Positions 1-11,722 of a stretch of DNA of 64,000 nt are shown here, piece by piece (the stretch's first letter is position 1; each line of letters starts with the position of its first letter). The position numbers and the translations under genes were made by a program. The notes beneath the pieces are model-generated. The model had not been told where the DNA came from, ran no database searches, and was given only the letters and a program-made list of their open reading frames with translations. The stretch comes from Botrytis cinerea B05.10. Its lineage: Eukaryota; Ascomycota; Leotiomycetes; Helotiales; Sclerotiniaceae. Where the stretch lies: the NCBI RefSeq assembly GCF_000143535.2, contig NC_037313.1, positions 813,501-877,500 on the forward strand, written 5' to 3'.

Positions 1-672
1 ATGACATAATGACGTATGCCATGAGCCTCCATGAATGCGAGAAATTCGGGAGGGAAGTCTTTCTTTACGAGGGTGCTTCAGAACTTAGTACTAGCCATCG
101 AACTCGGGCATGCAATTACTCACACGATAGATTTCAACCCGAGAGTTCCTAGATACTCAAAGTCCTCTTGTTGAGGGAAGCTGCTACGGTAAATTGCATT
201 TGGAGCAATGACGCCAAAGTTAAGATGGTGCTTCTCCTTCTCCTTCTCCTTCTCCTTGTCCTTGTCCTTTTCCTTGTGCTTCTCCTTGGCCAAAGCTTTG
301 GTAGCGTCAACCGATTTGGTCACTGTGCAATTTTCATGTCAGCTAACGATCCAATATACAGGACTGAAAATATATGAGTGTAATCCAATTACCTTGTGCT
401 GCAATCGTCTCAATTTTGGCAGGGAACAATGCACCCAGATCCTTTCCAACATCGGCACTTTGGAGAGGGGTTTGGTGGGATGAGCTTCGCGCCTCTCGGT
501 GCTTCTTGTCCTTTTCCTTGTCGTTCTCGTCTTGACTGCTGCTGTATCTGGCCTCATGAGGGGCCATTGCAACGCCTGCGACACTGGCGTTTCCTGACTG
601 CATAACTTCTTGTTCAGTAGCGAAAACTCTGGTCGATCGTCGGGAGATTTTTGCGACTGGTTCATCCACCAT
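1..672 (-). CDS. Siw14/Oca-type tyrosine phosphatase, 5' part (cut by window edge)
   Basis: Minus-strand gene, ATG at 672. Exons are 672-393, 322-124 and 75 onward past base 1; both introns have GT-AG ends and keep the frame. The first 110 residues are Ser/Lys-rich and poorly conserved. A Lys/Glu/Asp-rich stretch encoded by a TTCTCC-type repeat (about 221-290) is followed by the family segment NFGVIAPNAIYRSSFPQ and then the LKSIVTLV strand. This is the start of the plant and fungal atypical dual-specificity phosphatase fold, which in yeast Siw14 cleaves inositol pyrophosphates. The catalytic Cys-x5-Arg loop would lie beyond the left edge, so catalysis cannot be judged. The family call rests on the N-terminal segment only. 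Confidence 0.8.
221..290. repeat. Imperfect CTTCTC/CTTGTC tandem repeat inside exon 2
   Basis: Runs of TTCTCC and TTGTCC units encode alternating Lys and Glu/Asp on the minus strand, just before the conserved phosphatase segment. Such coding hexamer repeats are prone to length change. Confidence 0.8.
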
Positions 673-1019
673 GTTATGTTGTTGGGGGGTGTAGAGTTAC
701 GTGAAGATCGTAGAGTTCTATGAGGATAGAAGTGGTGTATGTACAAATCGTCGTTTGACAATCGTCGTTTTTTCGAGGGGGTTAAGTGTGTCCTGAGGGT
801 AGGGGTCTCTGGCGTATAAGATGTTGGTGCTTGGAGAAAGGGAATCCTCTCGACAAGTGAAAATTATCCTTCAAGGGTTGGCCTCTATTGACCACGGACA
901 AATTTCTTCATTAACATGCTGTACGTAGATGAATCGATTACGGTGCTCTTGAGATGTTTGGAGTGTGGTAGGTGAATGTTCCGCTGCAAGGCGTGGTGTC
1001 GTATGAGGGTAGGAGAAGA

Positions 1020-1052
1020 GGTTGTGTGTGCGTGTGTGTGTATTTATGTGAG
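1020..1052. repeat. TG-rich simple repeat
   Basis: Interrupted (TG)n run, GTTGTGTGTGCGTGTGTGTG followed by TATTTATGTGAGTGTG, in non-coding DNA. Confidence 0.8.
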
Positions 1053-1927
1053 TGTGAAAGAGGGAGGGAGGAAGCAGGTGAGATGGTTCTATTTGATAAG
1101 GATAGAAGGAAATAACGAACACCTTAAATTCTGGGGAGAATTAAAGCAACGAGCATTGTGCGAGAGCTGGATATGGCGGATTCATAACTAAAATTGTAAC
1201 TAAAATTGATCGTTCCAAAAAATATGATGATTTTGGTGATTTATCTACCTAGTCGTTCCTAGCATAGTAGTCTGTCTGTCTAGGTAAGCCAATTCCAAGG
1301 AAGTTATTAATGTCCGATGAATCTAACTCAAGTCAGACAAGGTAAGATTTGGCTTAACTAATAAAGATGTTCGAACATTCTGCTCTGCACACTTTCGCCA
1401 TTGTCCCGAGGAACCCCAGAGTTTGAGCCATCGTTAAAGGTTTTACCTATTCTTAAGTAAAGTCACCCAGAAGCTGCTTCATAACGCAAATCACGACCCA
1501 TCTTTTGGCGATTGGGGATATATGCAACACGTCTGTGTATAAACGCACAAATATGAAGAGACGCAAAATAGGTATATACGTCCAGGGACATAATTATGCT
1601 TTCATTTCTGGAGAGGGCATGCCAGGTAGCTAATTGACGTGGCTGCTAGTGAAGTGTGGATTTTTATTCCACGGTCTGTACCTCGTACATAGAAATTAAG
1701 CGGCAAATGCAAATCAGGAGATAAATTGAAGTTCCCCGTTACATCCGCACCTGCGTCTTCATTGCTAGCTCTGGACACAATGCGTCTGAAGGCATGTCTC
1801 TGCAGGGTTGCTGCATTTTATTGGAGTCCGCCGATACCCCCAAATAACATTGTGCTGTAAGATCATGCACGAATGATCTTTCTGCCTTAAGTTTGTGTTA
1901 GATACCGATATCCTGTCCAGAAAGTGG

Positions 1928-1992
1928 TGTGCTCGTGTGCTCGTGTGCCCTTTGGCGTGCCCTGTAGTGTGCCCTGTGGTGTGCGCTCAGGT
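1928..1992. repeat. Imperfect short tandem repeat, GTGTGC-type units
   Basis: Repeated GTGTGCTC and GTGTGCCCTGTG units lie head to tail over about 60 bases in non-coding DNA. Confidence 0.6.
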
Positions 1993-4900
1993 TTGATAAC
2001 ATGCGATAATGCTGGGCAGACTTATCACTAGGCAAGAAGCGGCATATGAGTGCCAGATCGAACCTATTAGGGAGTGAATCATTGACGGATTTGCTAACTA
2101 CCTGGGTGCTTGACATCCCCAAGTCCCGTCTGTGATAGGTACGTACCTACCTGGCCTCGAGAGTATTCAATATACAGCTAACCAGAAATACAGTTAACCG
2201 AGCCATGACAAGTCTAATCCATTACTGCCGATCAATAAATGCTCGCTGGATGATCTCCTCGACGCTTAATCCCAAAAGCGTAACGGTGGAGGAGAGACAA
2301 TTCCATGGGGAATACAGCCACGACAGCTAGCTTTCGCCAGTCAAAATATGACCAAACGGAATTTCCCCATTCACCGGCAAACACCCCCCACACGCCTCGA
2401 ATCCCGCCACCACGATCTCTGTTGAATCCTACTCTATGTCACACACCCTTTACTCGCATTCCACTCTCGCGATATCGACATGTAGAGTGTCTGCGATGCC
2501 AAAAACCACTTCTCACTCCTCGCCAGCAATAATCACTTCCAAATTCAGTGTGGGTGATAGATACCCTCCGTACTCCAGAAAATCCCCATAAGAGCTTTGA
2601 CGAAACTCAATTTTCGCCAAGACACCAATCACCATCTCTCCCATCAAGAAAAATTATTCATACCATTAGAACCTTGATTGCTTCATGGAAAACCCTATTG
2701 TTCAGCTTCTAGATTTATTAGAGAATGTTTGGCATTTGTTACATGCGTCAGGTTGATGGGGAGATATGAGTAGCACATCTACTTCTAACCCAAGCTTACG
2801 TGAAAGACGGCACTCGAAGTTCAATTAGAGATGAGGAAGGCCACGAGTAGAATCATTATCCTTAAAATTTCCAAGATATGAGAGTACATGTCATCGACGC
2901 CTTGCTAGCTAGTTAGTCTTGTCCGTCCTCCGTACCATTGTCGATCAGGAAATTTTGGCCGGCGCGTAAAGAAGGCGGATAACGACGAGGAAACTGCGGG
3001 ATTGTCATCAACCAAGGCCTACGCAGTTTTGGATATTGAATCTTGGGAGCGATGACCGATAGCTTCTAATATGACTGCATTCAAGACATAGCCAGCAATC
3101 GCACTTCTTCGACAATACGTTCGCCAAGCATTCAACTAAGTCGTTAGCCTACGATTTCATGAGAAGTGTGACATAGTAGATACCGTAGTCTCATCGAAAC
3201 CGATCCATTGAATCTGGAGTCGAGTTACCCTCCACGAAACCAAGGTTCTTTGAAAGTGCGATAAAAGAACAGTGATACATGATACATTCAAAGGTATTGA
3301 CGAGAGCCGCAGATAATGTGCAAATGCTGCTGCGAGTTCCTCGAATGCCAATTCGTGCCTAAGGCAGCATGTGTATACAAATCTTGACGTCGAATCCCGC
3401 GGTTTCAATCTGGCGTTCGAATACCATTTCCCCGGAAACGTTTATCGAATTTCAAAGTAAGTCCTGTTAGATACCTACCTAGTCCATCATACTTATTGTT
3501 TGATTCCTACCTCGGCAAATTCAGACGGGATACTTGGAATGTTTCACTTGAGAGCCGTCTTGTCAGTATTACAGTCGTGTTGTTCAGAATGGGGGCTAGA
3601 AAGGGTTTCCTATTCAGCATTTGACTTTTTAATATCTACCAGCCTTTGAGAAAACAAGACTTCCTGGAGACAAAACAGTCGCTGTCAATGGTAGCGTCAC
3701 TGACGAGAAGGGTCTTATTGGCGATTTAATTCTTGCGGAAAACGGAAGACCTTGCCGGAGAAAGCAGTGTAGTGGCTCTTTTCATCCACAAAATCAGATG
3801 AGGTATATCCCAGAGTGCATAGTATCTTCTCTGAGACCCCATTCTCCGGCGACTATAGTAAATCCCGGGGCTTTTCTTGAGTGATTTTCTCGAAGCGTGG
3901 TGAAATGCTATCAAGCTTGCAGTAGGTATCATTCTCAGAAACATCCGTCAAACTCCCTGATTAAGCCTTTTCACTTATCTCCAAAGGTAGATTTGTCTCA
4001 GGCTGAATATCTTGTGGAGGCTCCATGAGGTTCTAGACATGCAATCCTGTTATCCGAGTTCTACATTTCTTTTTCCTGCTCAAACCTATTCTCCCAACCT
4101 CTATAAAGTTTTTCCTCGAGAATCAAACGGGAAGTTTCGACGGATTTGAAAAGTGGCGGTTGCATTCGATATTGTGCTGATTCACAATAGCGGAGTGCCC
4201 GGTGTCAGTGGGTGCCAGTGAGAAATCGCAGATGATTTGAAACACATTCTAGGCTTTGTCTCTGCATGAAGCTTATTTCTGTAAGGAAAGAAGAGGTAAG
4301 ATGGTGCTAAGTATCAAAGCTTATAAGTTATTGATAATGCATGGAGACGAGGAGGATTGATTACTTGCATTAAATTTAGGGTTGCAGAAAGGTGTGTCGA
4401 TTGCCTATAATATTGTCTGTGTTGAAACATCAGGATCGGCGGTATCGCCGTATCGATCGAGATGGTTTCTAAATTGAAAAGTGTCAAAATTGAATCTCCC
4501 CTCTAGGAGAAAAGCTTGAGTTTAAGTTAAAAAGCAATTCTGTGCTAAGTGTTCCCGATTCTTTGGTTGGTATTTCTCATGTCTCAACCACTTAACCTAA
4601 CCATTTTCCCCATACTATGAGTTTGTGACTTTTCCGTGTTAGGGTTAGGATCTCACGCCGTTCTATAAGGAGAAATTGTTTGTCAGATGTCCCGGCCGCT
4701 GTTGGGTTTGCAGTTTCGTTTGATTTTTTGGAAAGAAGTTTGTGAGAAATGCCGTTGAAACTCGAGTTTCTTGGCCAATGGGATGGTACCATTGGGACCG
4801 TTTGACTTTGTGCATTCGTATTTCAAACGATTGTTGGTGACTACGAAAGTCGGAAGGCCATCAGTGATGTTGCATATTCACTTTCAATGTTCGAATCTGA

Positions 4901-5221
4901 AAATATAATCATTAATCGGGTTATTGTTCTATTTCTAATAAGTTGGTTATCTATACAGGGTATCTTAATCATAATTCATAATCCGTGAAGTCTTTCAATA
5001 CAAGTCATAAAACCACCATGCTAATTTCCAAGCCAGTTCCAAAGCCAAATCCCAATCCAATCCATACAGTAAAACTCCAATTCAAGTCCAATAATAATCC
5101 CGATCCAATCCCGATCCCCGAATCCCCATAGCAAGACAAGGTGTTCCAAGTCAAGTGAATCAATGACAATCTCAGGGTCCTTACATGCTCCATGGGAAAC
5201 CCCATGGAGGAAGTTCCCCAC

Positions 5222-7201
5222 CTACATAGTGGAGGTGTTTTCAATTGTCATTGCTTCAAGTGACGAGGAAACCTCGTCTCGCGATGAGGACTTGGAGTTA
5301 TAGTAAGCTCCTGCGCCCACTGCCAATCCGCCAAGCAACAAGCTCAACCCAAGAGCCTTCCCTAAGCTCAATTTTGCGATTTCTTGAGTGGGCAAATCCT
5401 CATTTTCCTTGAGCGAAAATTTACCAAAAGCCTCTTCAAAACCAGCATCCAGTTGGTAAGCTTTAGGTTCTGGGACGTGAAGTTTTGGATTGGCAATCTG
5501 AATCTCATGGTGATTGTTGCTCGTCTGGCCAAAAGCATGCTTTTGGGTCATGCTGTTGAAGAAATTCTCCTTTCTCTGAGCAGATGGCGCTTCAAGTCTT
5601 GGCCTGTTTGGTGGATTACGAAGTCGATGAGCCGGACTGATTGGAGCCGCTGGTAGTTTGCCATAAAATGGAGAAGGGCCGTTGAACGGAGCGGGGGATT
5701 GAGAATGGGATGGAGATTGACCGAAGTGTTGTACAGAGGTCTCATGATTGGATATCTGATCCAGAGCACGATGCCGAATGTTGAAGTCATGGTTTACACG
5801 AGTAACGGTAGGGTCCCAATCCATCTCCTCGCCTTCTTGCAATTTCCAGTCTGGCAACTCACCAGTTGCTAGGTAATGGTTGAACTCGACGGGGTTCAAG
5901 CCAGAGGTGGTAGTTTTTAGAAGAAGATCCGTTTGTCTTGGAACTTCAAGGCGTCGATTGTGGTTTCGAGCAAAGGTATTTGCGGAAGTATTTTCGCGAA
6001 AACCAGATGTGTGACTTTGGCGATCATGTTGATATAACTGTTCCTGCTTGTACTGGCCGCCTCGCTGAGATTCGTATGTTGGTGGTGAAGGTGTTTGATG
6101 ATGGCCTTTTGGCGTTGAGGCCATGATTTCATCAAGAACATCTGCCAATGCATTGCCGGACTTTTCGGAAGTCTGGAATGCCGATGGTGTATATATTGGG
6201 CCTGGAGTTGATTTCCAGAGTGCAATTTTTTTGGGGCCAAGATAGAAACGTGATCCGTATGCAATGAGAAAGTTGATGAAGATGGTGCAAATATTTGCTA
6301 TCATCATTGTGTGGGATGAAAGGTGTGCAAAAGGTCCATATTCGAAAGTGAAGCATAAAATGACTCGCAAGACCAGTTGCAAAAGTACTTGATATCCATA
6401 CCAGTCGAAGAAGCCAACGATACGTTTAGGATTTCCTCTTGGATACCATCGGGAAAAGAATGGGTTCATGCCGCATGACAAGAAGTTGAAAAGAATGCTC
6501 CATCCAAAGCATCTCTTAGATGCCAAAAAAGAGACGATGTTGAGTGTTAGGTTGTCCGATAAATAGGGGATTAAGTTTAAGGTCTTGCTCAAAATGCCTG
6601 TAACATTAAAGAGGCCTAGAACAAGAGCGAGGATCTGCCCGATAACAACGAGGTACCAGATCTTTGAGACAGTTGGGTAGAGGAGGGTTTGATATATGAC
6701 ATTTTGAAAGGTATCCTTCCATGTCTTTTGGCTTCTGATCCGTTCACTAAGAGCGTTCAACCTTCCCAGCCAGTCAGATTTTGCGAATTTGTCTGCTCTA
6801 TCACGTTGTTCCTGAGCCTTTGGTGCGCAATTTTCGCAAACCATTGGATAACGCTTGTCCAGATCTTTCTTGATAACACGGATCTTCTCTTCAGAAGCCT
6901 GATAGTTTGTATGTTCAGGGTCAAGCTCGACATCGAGCTGCCTCATGACATCGTAGTGGTATTGTTGGTTCCGCAAGCATCGTTCGCAAAATATAGATGA
7001 TTCAGTAGTGTTTGCTTGGGTGTCCTGAAAATTGAGATTTGATCCAGTGACTGACGAGGGTGGATCTGTAATATTGCCATTATTGTCCAAATAATTGGTG
7101 GCTTCACAGGTTTCACATTCAAAAGATGAGATTTGAGAATTCCATGTAAGATTTGACTTTCGTCCACAGTAAAAACAAACTAAACGTTTGCTGAAAAACA
7201 T
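5222..7201 (-). CDS. ima1: Ima1-like inner nuclear membrane protein
   Basis: Single-exon gene, 659 residues. The N-terminus has two CxxC pairs (Cys9/Cys12 in CFYCGRK and Cys29/Cys32 in CETC). Further pairs follow in CERC (about residue 73) and CENC (about 118). This cysteine-rich N-terminal domain with the NYLDNNGNITDPP segment is typical of Ima1 in fission yeast and SAMP1/NET5 in animals, inner nuclear membrane proteins that couple heterochromatin or the LINC complex to the envelope. Several hydrophobic segments lie between about residues 175 and 320, then a long polar Ser/Pro-rich region. A last hydrophobic stretch (LGKALGLSLLLGGLAVGAG) sits near the C-terminus. The 5' end faces ALG14 across a shared promoter region. 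Confidence 0.9.
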   Translation of the reverse strand: MFFSKRLVCFYCGRKSNLTWNSQISSFECETCEATNYLDNNGNITDPPSSVTGSNLNFQDTQANTTESSIFCERCLRNQQYHYDVMRQLDVELDPEHTNYQASEEKIRVIKKDLDKRYPMVCENCAPKAQEQRDRADKFAKSDWLGRLNALSERIRSQKTWKDTFQNVIYQTLLYPTVSKIWYLVVIGQILALVLGLFNVTGILSKTLNLIPYLSDNLTLNIVSFLASKRCFGWSILFNFLSCGMNPFFSRWYPRGNPKRIVGFFDWYGYQVLLQLVLRVILCFTFEYGPFAHLSSHTMMIANICTIFINFLIAYGSRFYLGPKKIALWKSTPGPIYTPSAFQTSEKSGNALADVLDEIMASTPKGHHQTPSPPTYESQRGGQYKQEQLYQHDRQSHTSGFRENTSANTFARNHNRRLEVPRQTDLLLKTTTSGLNPVEFNHYLATGELPDWKLQEGEEMDWDPTVTRVNHDFNIRHRALDQISNHETSVQHFGQSPSHSQSPAPFNGPSPFYGKLPAAPISPAHRLRNPPNRPRLEAPSAQRKENFFNSMTQKHAFGQTSNNHHEIQIANPKLHVPEPKAYQLDAGFEEAFGKFSLKENEDLPTQEIAKLSLGKALGLSLLLGGLAVGAGAYYNSKSSSRDEVSSSLEAMTIENTSTM

Positions 7202-7745
7202 CTTTGATGGAGTGAATCTGATTGGTAGTTTGTAAGTTGATGACAGTGTGAGTTGTCTTGATGATTTGAAAGTTGTGAAATCTGTGAGGCTGTAGTTGCA
7301 TGGTTATGGAAGATCATGTCGAGGGGGGATTTGTGCCGCGTCGCGTTGTTGAACGTGATTTTTTAAAGTTCAAGTCTAGACGATTACTCGATCTTTTAGC
7401 TTCGGCCTTTATACACAATAGGAATAACCGATTCGGTTCGGTGCAGTATTGATCGATGGAAAGGAAAGAGACAACGATAGTAATTGTCATGCTTACCGTA
7501 CCTGATACTGATGATGAATGACGATGATGATGATTTAAAAATAATCTTATAGGTTGTCATCGTATCGTGTACTGTTGTGGTTCCATGGCATGAGAGCCGT
7601 ATATCAAATCATCTCATTCATTTATTCAATTCTTACCCTATGTTCAATTCACACCACACACTCATATACAAACTATTTCGTGTCCTCTCCTTGAAGGGAC
7701 CAGAAACATCCATTTAGCCCCTTCAGCCTCGCATGGACTCCAACG
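7202..7745. promoter_or_regulatory. Divergent promoter region between ima1 and ALG14
   Basis: About 540 bases between two outward-facing start codons. AT-rich with short ATGATGATG-type runs near 7510-7535. No clear TATA box. An out-of-frame ATG at 7733 lies 13 bases before the ALG14 start. Confidence 0.6.
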
Positions 7746-8571
7746 ATGATCTACCTTTCAGCCTTGTCTCTGATTATAGCAGCAACATTGATTATTATCA
7801 CCACTGCCTTTGTAAGATCATGTCCAATATTCTAGAACGATGCACTGATTTGAAACAATGTAGCTTCGACTTCTCTATCTGTTTTCTCCAAATGCTCGGC
7901 GACCCCCAGTCAAAAGTAAAGATGAGCCTTCTCATATGGTGGTAGTTCTTGGGTCTGGTGGTCATACTGCAGAGATGGTATCTCTTCTTCGCGATACAGA
8001 TGCGGCACGATACAAACACCGGACATATATAATATCTGCGGGAGATAACTTTTCTTCTACCAAGGCTCAGGACTGCGAGGAGCGTATACAATCGAAGCTT
8101 CGACCTTCTTCACCGTGTACCAAATCTGGCGAGTTTGATGCTACCACGGGGATCTGGGACCTCATAGTTGTTCCAAGAGCGAGGGAGATACATCAACCAC
8201 TTTACACTGCGCCCATATCATCCTTCTGGTGTATGCTGGGATGTCTCAAGGCACTACACAAAATCTCGATGACCAGTACAATACACCAGCAATATCCAGA
8301 TATCATCATTACAAACGGTCCTGCTACTGCTGTTCTTGTGGTCATGGCAAGCTTCCTGTTGAAATTTCTTGGGGTAGCTCCATTATGGAAGATGCAAACG
8401 ATTTACGTGGAAAGCTGGGCAAGGGTGAAGACATTGAGTTTAAGTGGTAAAGTTTTGTTGTGGCTAGGTATTTATGATCGATTCCTCGTTCAATGGGAAG
8501 GCCTTGCTAAACAGATAAACGGGGACAATGCTCAGAAAAGGGTCGAATGGAGGGGCTTTTTGGTACACTAG
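7746..8571 (+). CDS. ALG14: ALG14, UDP-GlcNAc transferase membrane subunit
   Basis: Two exons, 7746-7811 and 7864-8571, giving 257 residues. Exon 1 encodes one hydrophobic segment (LIIAATLIIITTAF), the N-terminal ER membrane anchor of Alg14. Exon 2 opens with LRLLYLFSPNARRPP, then the nucleotide-sugar loop VVVLGSGGHTAEM (about residues 48-60) and the family block ITNGPATAVLVV. Alg14 recruits the soluble Alg13 subunit to the ER face; together they add the second GlcNAc to dolichol-PP-GlcNAc. The start is set by the anchor and by the intron phase. An ATG at 7733 is in another frame and could act as an upstream start. Length matches the family. Confidence 0.93.
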
Positions 8572-8825
8572 CAGAACGCCAAAATACCATCAGTAAAATG
8601 CTATTCCTCCAAATTGAGGAATCTCAATTCTGAGTGGTACCACTGGCCTAGACAATCACTACACAAAGCAATATCAGTGACCTACTAGTCCTACCACATC
8701 TATCAATGATATTTAATAAATCCTTGAAACGGCAGTCCAACATCACCCTGTAAATTTCATGCTCATTAACGCCAATTTTGCCCTTATAATGCTGTTATAC
8801 ATGCCTCTGGTAAGATTGAGCGTTT

Positions 8826-9600
8826 TCATGCGGCAGCTGTTGCCGGCTCTTCAACAGCCTCTGCATCATCCAAAAGAGCAGCATCCTCACTTTCGGTTCC
8901 AACACCAGTGTATGCTCCTTGTTGCTGCAAGTTTGCAGCCTCAACTTCTTTCGTAGCCCATGCCTTCCAGTCCTCGTAACTCTTGTCTTCCAGCTCCATT
9001 CCAACCTCCAAAGCACCTTTATGAAAGTATGCACCGACGTATTCTGCCTCTTCTCTCGCGATCCTTCGTTCGATCTCCTCTTCTTGACGGAGAGCATAGA
9101 ACTCCTTACGTGCTATGTCGTAAGCCTCACTATTAGACATTTGCGTGTTGTGTATCAGCCAAAGCTGCCTCTGTACCACACTGCCGAAATGTTAACCAAA
9201 CGTCGCAATACCTTGGGAATCAAATTCACCTTTCACCAGTCAAAGGTCTTCCTGGCTGTGCTATTCTACTCCAATCGCATCTTTGCCCGTCGCGTCCGTC
9301 GTCTTCCAGCACAACTCTAGGCCTTGCTAACTCCCATGGATGATCACGGAAGAATTCTTGCCTTATTCGATCTTCCTCGTATACAATAGTTTGTGGTTTG
9401 AACAGCTTGCTAGCTTTTTTCGTCCTGGGTCTGCCATTGCTTCCTCGGTGTTGAACAGGTTGCGTCCGTGTAAGAATTTCAGAAGGGGGTACTGAGCCGA
9501 TTGTCTTATACCATGGCGGTGCTTGGGAAATACTTTCAGATGCGAGTAATGCCGATGCCGTTTGGTAAACGCGCGATGGCTTTAAATTGAGGCCCCTCAT
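8826..9600 (-). CDS. RSM25: Mitochondrial small-subunit ribosomal protein mS23 (Rsm25 type)
   Basis: Two exons, 9600-9230 and 9180-8826, joined by a 49-base GTGAAT...CAG intron; 241 residues. The N-terminus ([11 protein letters not shown], then [16 protein letters not shown]) and the region across the junction ([16 protein letters not shown]) fit the fungal mS23/Rsm25 family of the mitochondrial ribosome. The middle is rich in Lys/Arg, while the C-terminus is Glu-rich and ends in an Ala/Glu tail. It lies tail to tail with ALG14, 254 bases apart. Confidence 0.9.
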
Positions 9601-9922
9601 ACTCGCAGAACTCTCGAAATGTTAGGATCTATTTCACTTAATCAGAGTATCGAACTTACAGTCTCAAGGTAATCTATGAACAATATTGCGGGGGTGGTGG
9701 TGTTCTGGGTCGCAAATATTGATAGGTTTTTGAAGACTGGCGGCAATCTCCGCCAAAATTTCCAAAATTTTGGCGATAAGTCCTAAAGTTTTCAACATAT
9801 TAATCCTCAACCCCCCCACAAGCTACTAAGTCAACCACAACGGCAGATAAGGACTGGAGGGCTGGCCTGGCTCCAATGACTTTTCAGAGACGTTGACAAA
9901 AACTCAAAATGTCAGCCGGCTC
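9601..9922. promoter_or_regulatory. Divergent promoter between mS23 and the PPR gene
   Basis: 322 bases between outward start codons. It contains an upstream ATG at 9909 that opens a 22-codon frame overlapping the PPR start. The block ATTTTGGCG near 9767 is preceded by similar CCGCCAAAATT copies, giving a small local inverted repeat. Confidence 0.5.
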
Positions 9923-11722
9923 ATGTCCTCCTCTTGTATCTCCTCCTCGACGAGCAGCACCCTCATCTCGAAGCTAGCAGCCCCTCGACAAGCTCTTTCC
10001 TTTTTATATCCAATTGACATCTCAAAAGCTTCCACGAACCCTTCTCGACGAAACCATCTCAGAAAACCTATACAAATGGTCTCAAGTACAGTCGGACTCG
10101 AAGCATGGTTTATTTCCTCACTTGCCAGTGCAGGCCATTGCCACAAACACACCCCAAAGCCTTTACAACCGGTAACTTTTTTCACTTCTCACAGACCTAA
10201 TATATCTACGAAGGATCTGCGGCCGATCAAGCTCAATACGCGAGGGCGAAGTTATACATATAATACACATTCTGAAGTGGGCGAGAAGAAGATTACGAAC
10301 GAGGCAAATCAGACTCGAGAGGAGCTTATGCAACTTGTGGACCAGTACCATGGGACTTCGTATACACATCAATTACCCGTCGTAGAATCTCCAAACCTTC
10401 ACCAGCCAGGTATTGGTCCCCACCTACAAATTTCGGATGAAGAGGAAGATGAATGGCCACCCCCTCATCAGGCATGGCCGGCCGATGACGAAACCAAAGA
10501 AAAGATCAAAGAGCTGGAATCCGCACTGAAGAATTTCTACTCCCACGAGGCGGAAGATGTATATCAAATCTACCGTGAATTGCCAGAACCTCGAGTTCCT
10601 TATTTAGAAGCCAACTTAAGACACATGTTACTTCGCCACTTAAGTATCGTAGAAAGGAAGGACGAGCACTCGATGCTCAGATACTTCTCGGTTGTCGACG
10701 ATATGAAATCAACAGCTATTCCATTAAGTGTTTCGGAATGGACAAGCGCCATTTCTTTTGCTTCCAAATACGTTGCCAAGGCCACAGATGTAGAGGTCGA
10801 AAGTGCTCTGAAACTGTGGAGGGAAATGGAGCACATCGCAGGTGTCAGGGGCAACTATGCAACATTCAATGTTCTTTACGATGTCGCATGCAAAGCCGGC
10901 AAATTTACCCTTGGCGAAATGATCTATAAAGAAATGATAGCCAGGGGCCTCGAGTACAACCGATTTCATTATGTCAGCATGATATTTACTTGTGGTCTGA
11001 AAAGCGACGGCGATGGAGCGCGAGCAGCATATGCAGCGATGGTCAACGCTGGAGAAATTGTCGATACTGTTGTTCTCAACGCAATGATCTCGGCTCTTAT
11101 CAAGTCATATGAGCCCAGCGCCGCGTTGAACATTTATGAGCGAATGAAAATCATGCACGCGGAGCGATCGGGTACACAGGAATGGCATAGGCATTTCAAA
11201 AATCGCAGAGAAGTCAAGCGTGCGTTGTTACAAATGGCGTTAGAATTCAAGCATGATCCAGAAGGCCGAGCAAAGGCTCAGCAGAGCTCCATCGTTTGTC
11301 CGGATATTCAGACGTATAGGCTGTTAGTCAACCATTTTGCAGTCACAGAGGGCGAGCTAGACAAAGCGGCTAAGTTTCTAGAAGAAATGGGTCTTTTCAA
11401 CGTTCCTTTGCACGGTGCACTTTTCCTCTCTCTTTTCAAGGGATTCTGTGTTCATGGCGGTACTAGATACACGAAGTGGACGGGTGCCAGATTGGAAAGT
11501 GTGTGGAAAGCATATTTGAAAGCCCTCGACCAAGGCGTGGAAGGTATTTACATGTCGACTTGGATCGTAACGAACGTGCTCAAGGCTTTCGCAACATGCT
11601 CTGGTCAAGCGAGGGCAACAGAGGTATGGAGAGAGATAAGAGGAAGGTGGCAGCCAGATGAGAGGCAGCTAAACGCCATTATGCCGGATTTGTATAGAAT
11701 TGGTATACCTGAAAATGGGTAG
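9923..11722 (+). CDS. Pentatricopeptide-repeat protein, probably mitochondrial
   Basis: Single exon, 599 residues from the ATG at 9923; the frame extends upstream but without another ATG. The N-terminus is Ser-, Arg- and Leu-rich with few acids, as in mitochondrial targeting sequences. From about residue 250 helical pairs with PPR spacing appear, for example NYATFNVLYDVACKAGKF followed by LGEMIYKEMIARG, then TVVLNAMISALIKS with ALNIYERMK. Fungal PPR proteins bind organellar RNA and act in processing, stability or translation. The particular target cannot be read from the sequence. It shares a promoter region with mS23, which fits a mitochondrial gene-expression role but does not prove it. Confidence 0.82.
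   Translation: MSSSCISSSTSSTLISKLAAPRQALSFLYPIDISKASTNPSRRNHLRKPIQMVSSTVGLEAWFISSLASAGHCHKHTPKPLQPVTFFTSHRPNISTKDLRPIKLNTRGRSYTYNTHSEVGEKKITNEANQTREELMQLVDQYHGTSYTHQLPVVESPNLHQPGIGPHLQISDEEEDEWPPPHQAWPADDETKEKIKELESALKNFYSHEAEDVYQIYRELPEPRVPYLEANLRHMLLRHLSIVERKDEHSMLRYFSVVDDMKSTAIPLSVSEWTSAISFASKYVAKATDVEVESALKLWREMEHIAGVRGNYATFNVLYDVACKAGKFTLGEMIYKEMIARGLEYNRFHYVSMIFTCGLKSDGDGARAAYAAMVNAGEIVDTVVLNAMISALIKSYEPSAALNIYERMKIMHAERSGTQEWHRHFKNRREVKRALLQMALEFKHDPEGRAKAQQSSIVCPDIQTYRLLVNHFAVTEGELDKAAKFLEEMGLFNVPLHGALFLSLFKGFCVHGGTRYTKWTGARLESVWKAYLKALDQGVEGIYMSTWIVTNVLKAFATCSGQARATEVWREIRGRWQPDERQLNAIMPDLYRIGIPENG

Larger units (their letters stand above)
673..5221. other. 4.5-kb stretch without a convincing gene
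   Basis: Only short open frames with no recognisable protein. It holds a TG-rich simple repeat near 1020-1050, an imperfect GTGTGCCCTGT-type repeat at about 1930-1990, scattered TACCTACCT motifs, and a stop-riddled but coding-like minus-strand stretch at about 3,640-4,150 (see findings). It also contains the promoter of the phosphatase gene. Confidence 0.6.

Noticed and set aside
5005..5244. Minus-strand open frame just after ima1
   Set aside because: Short, repetitive Gly/Ile/Leu composition from a simple-sequence stretch, overlaps the ima1 stop.
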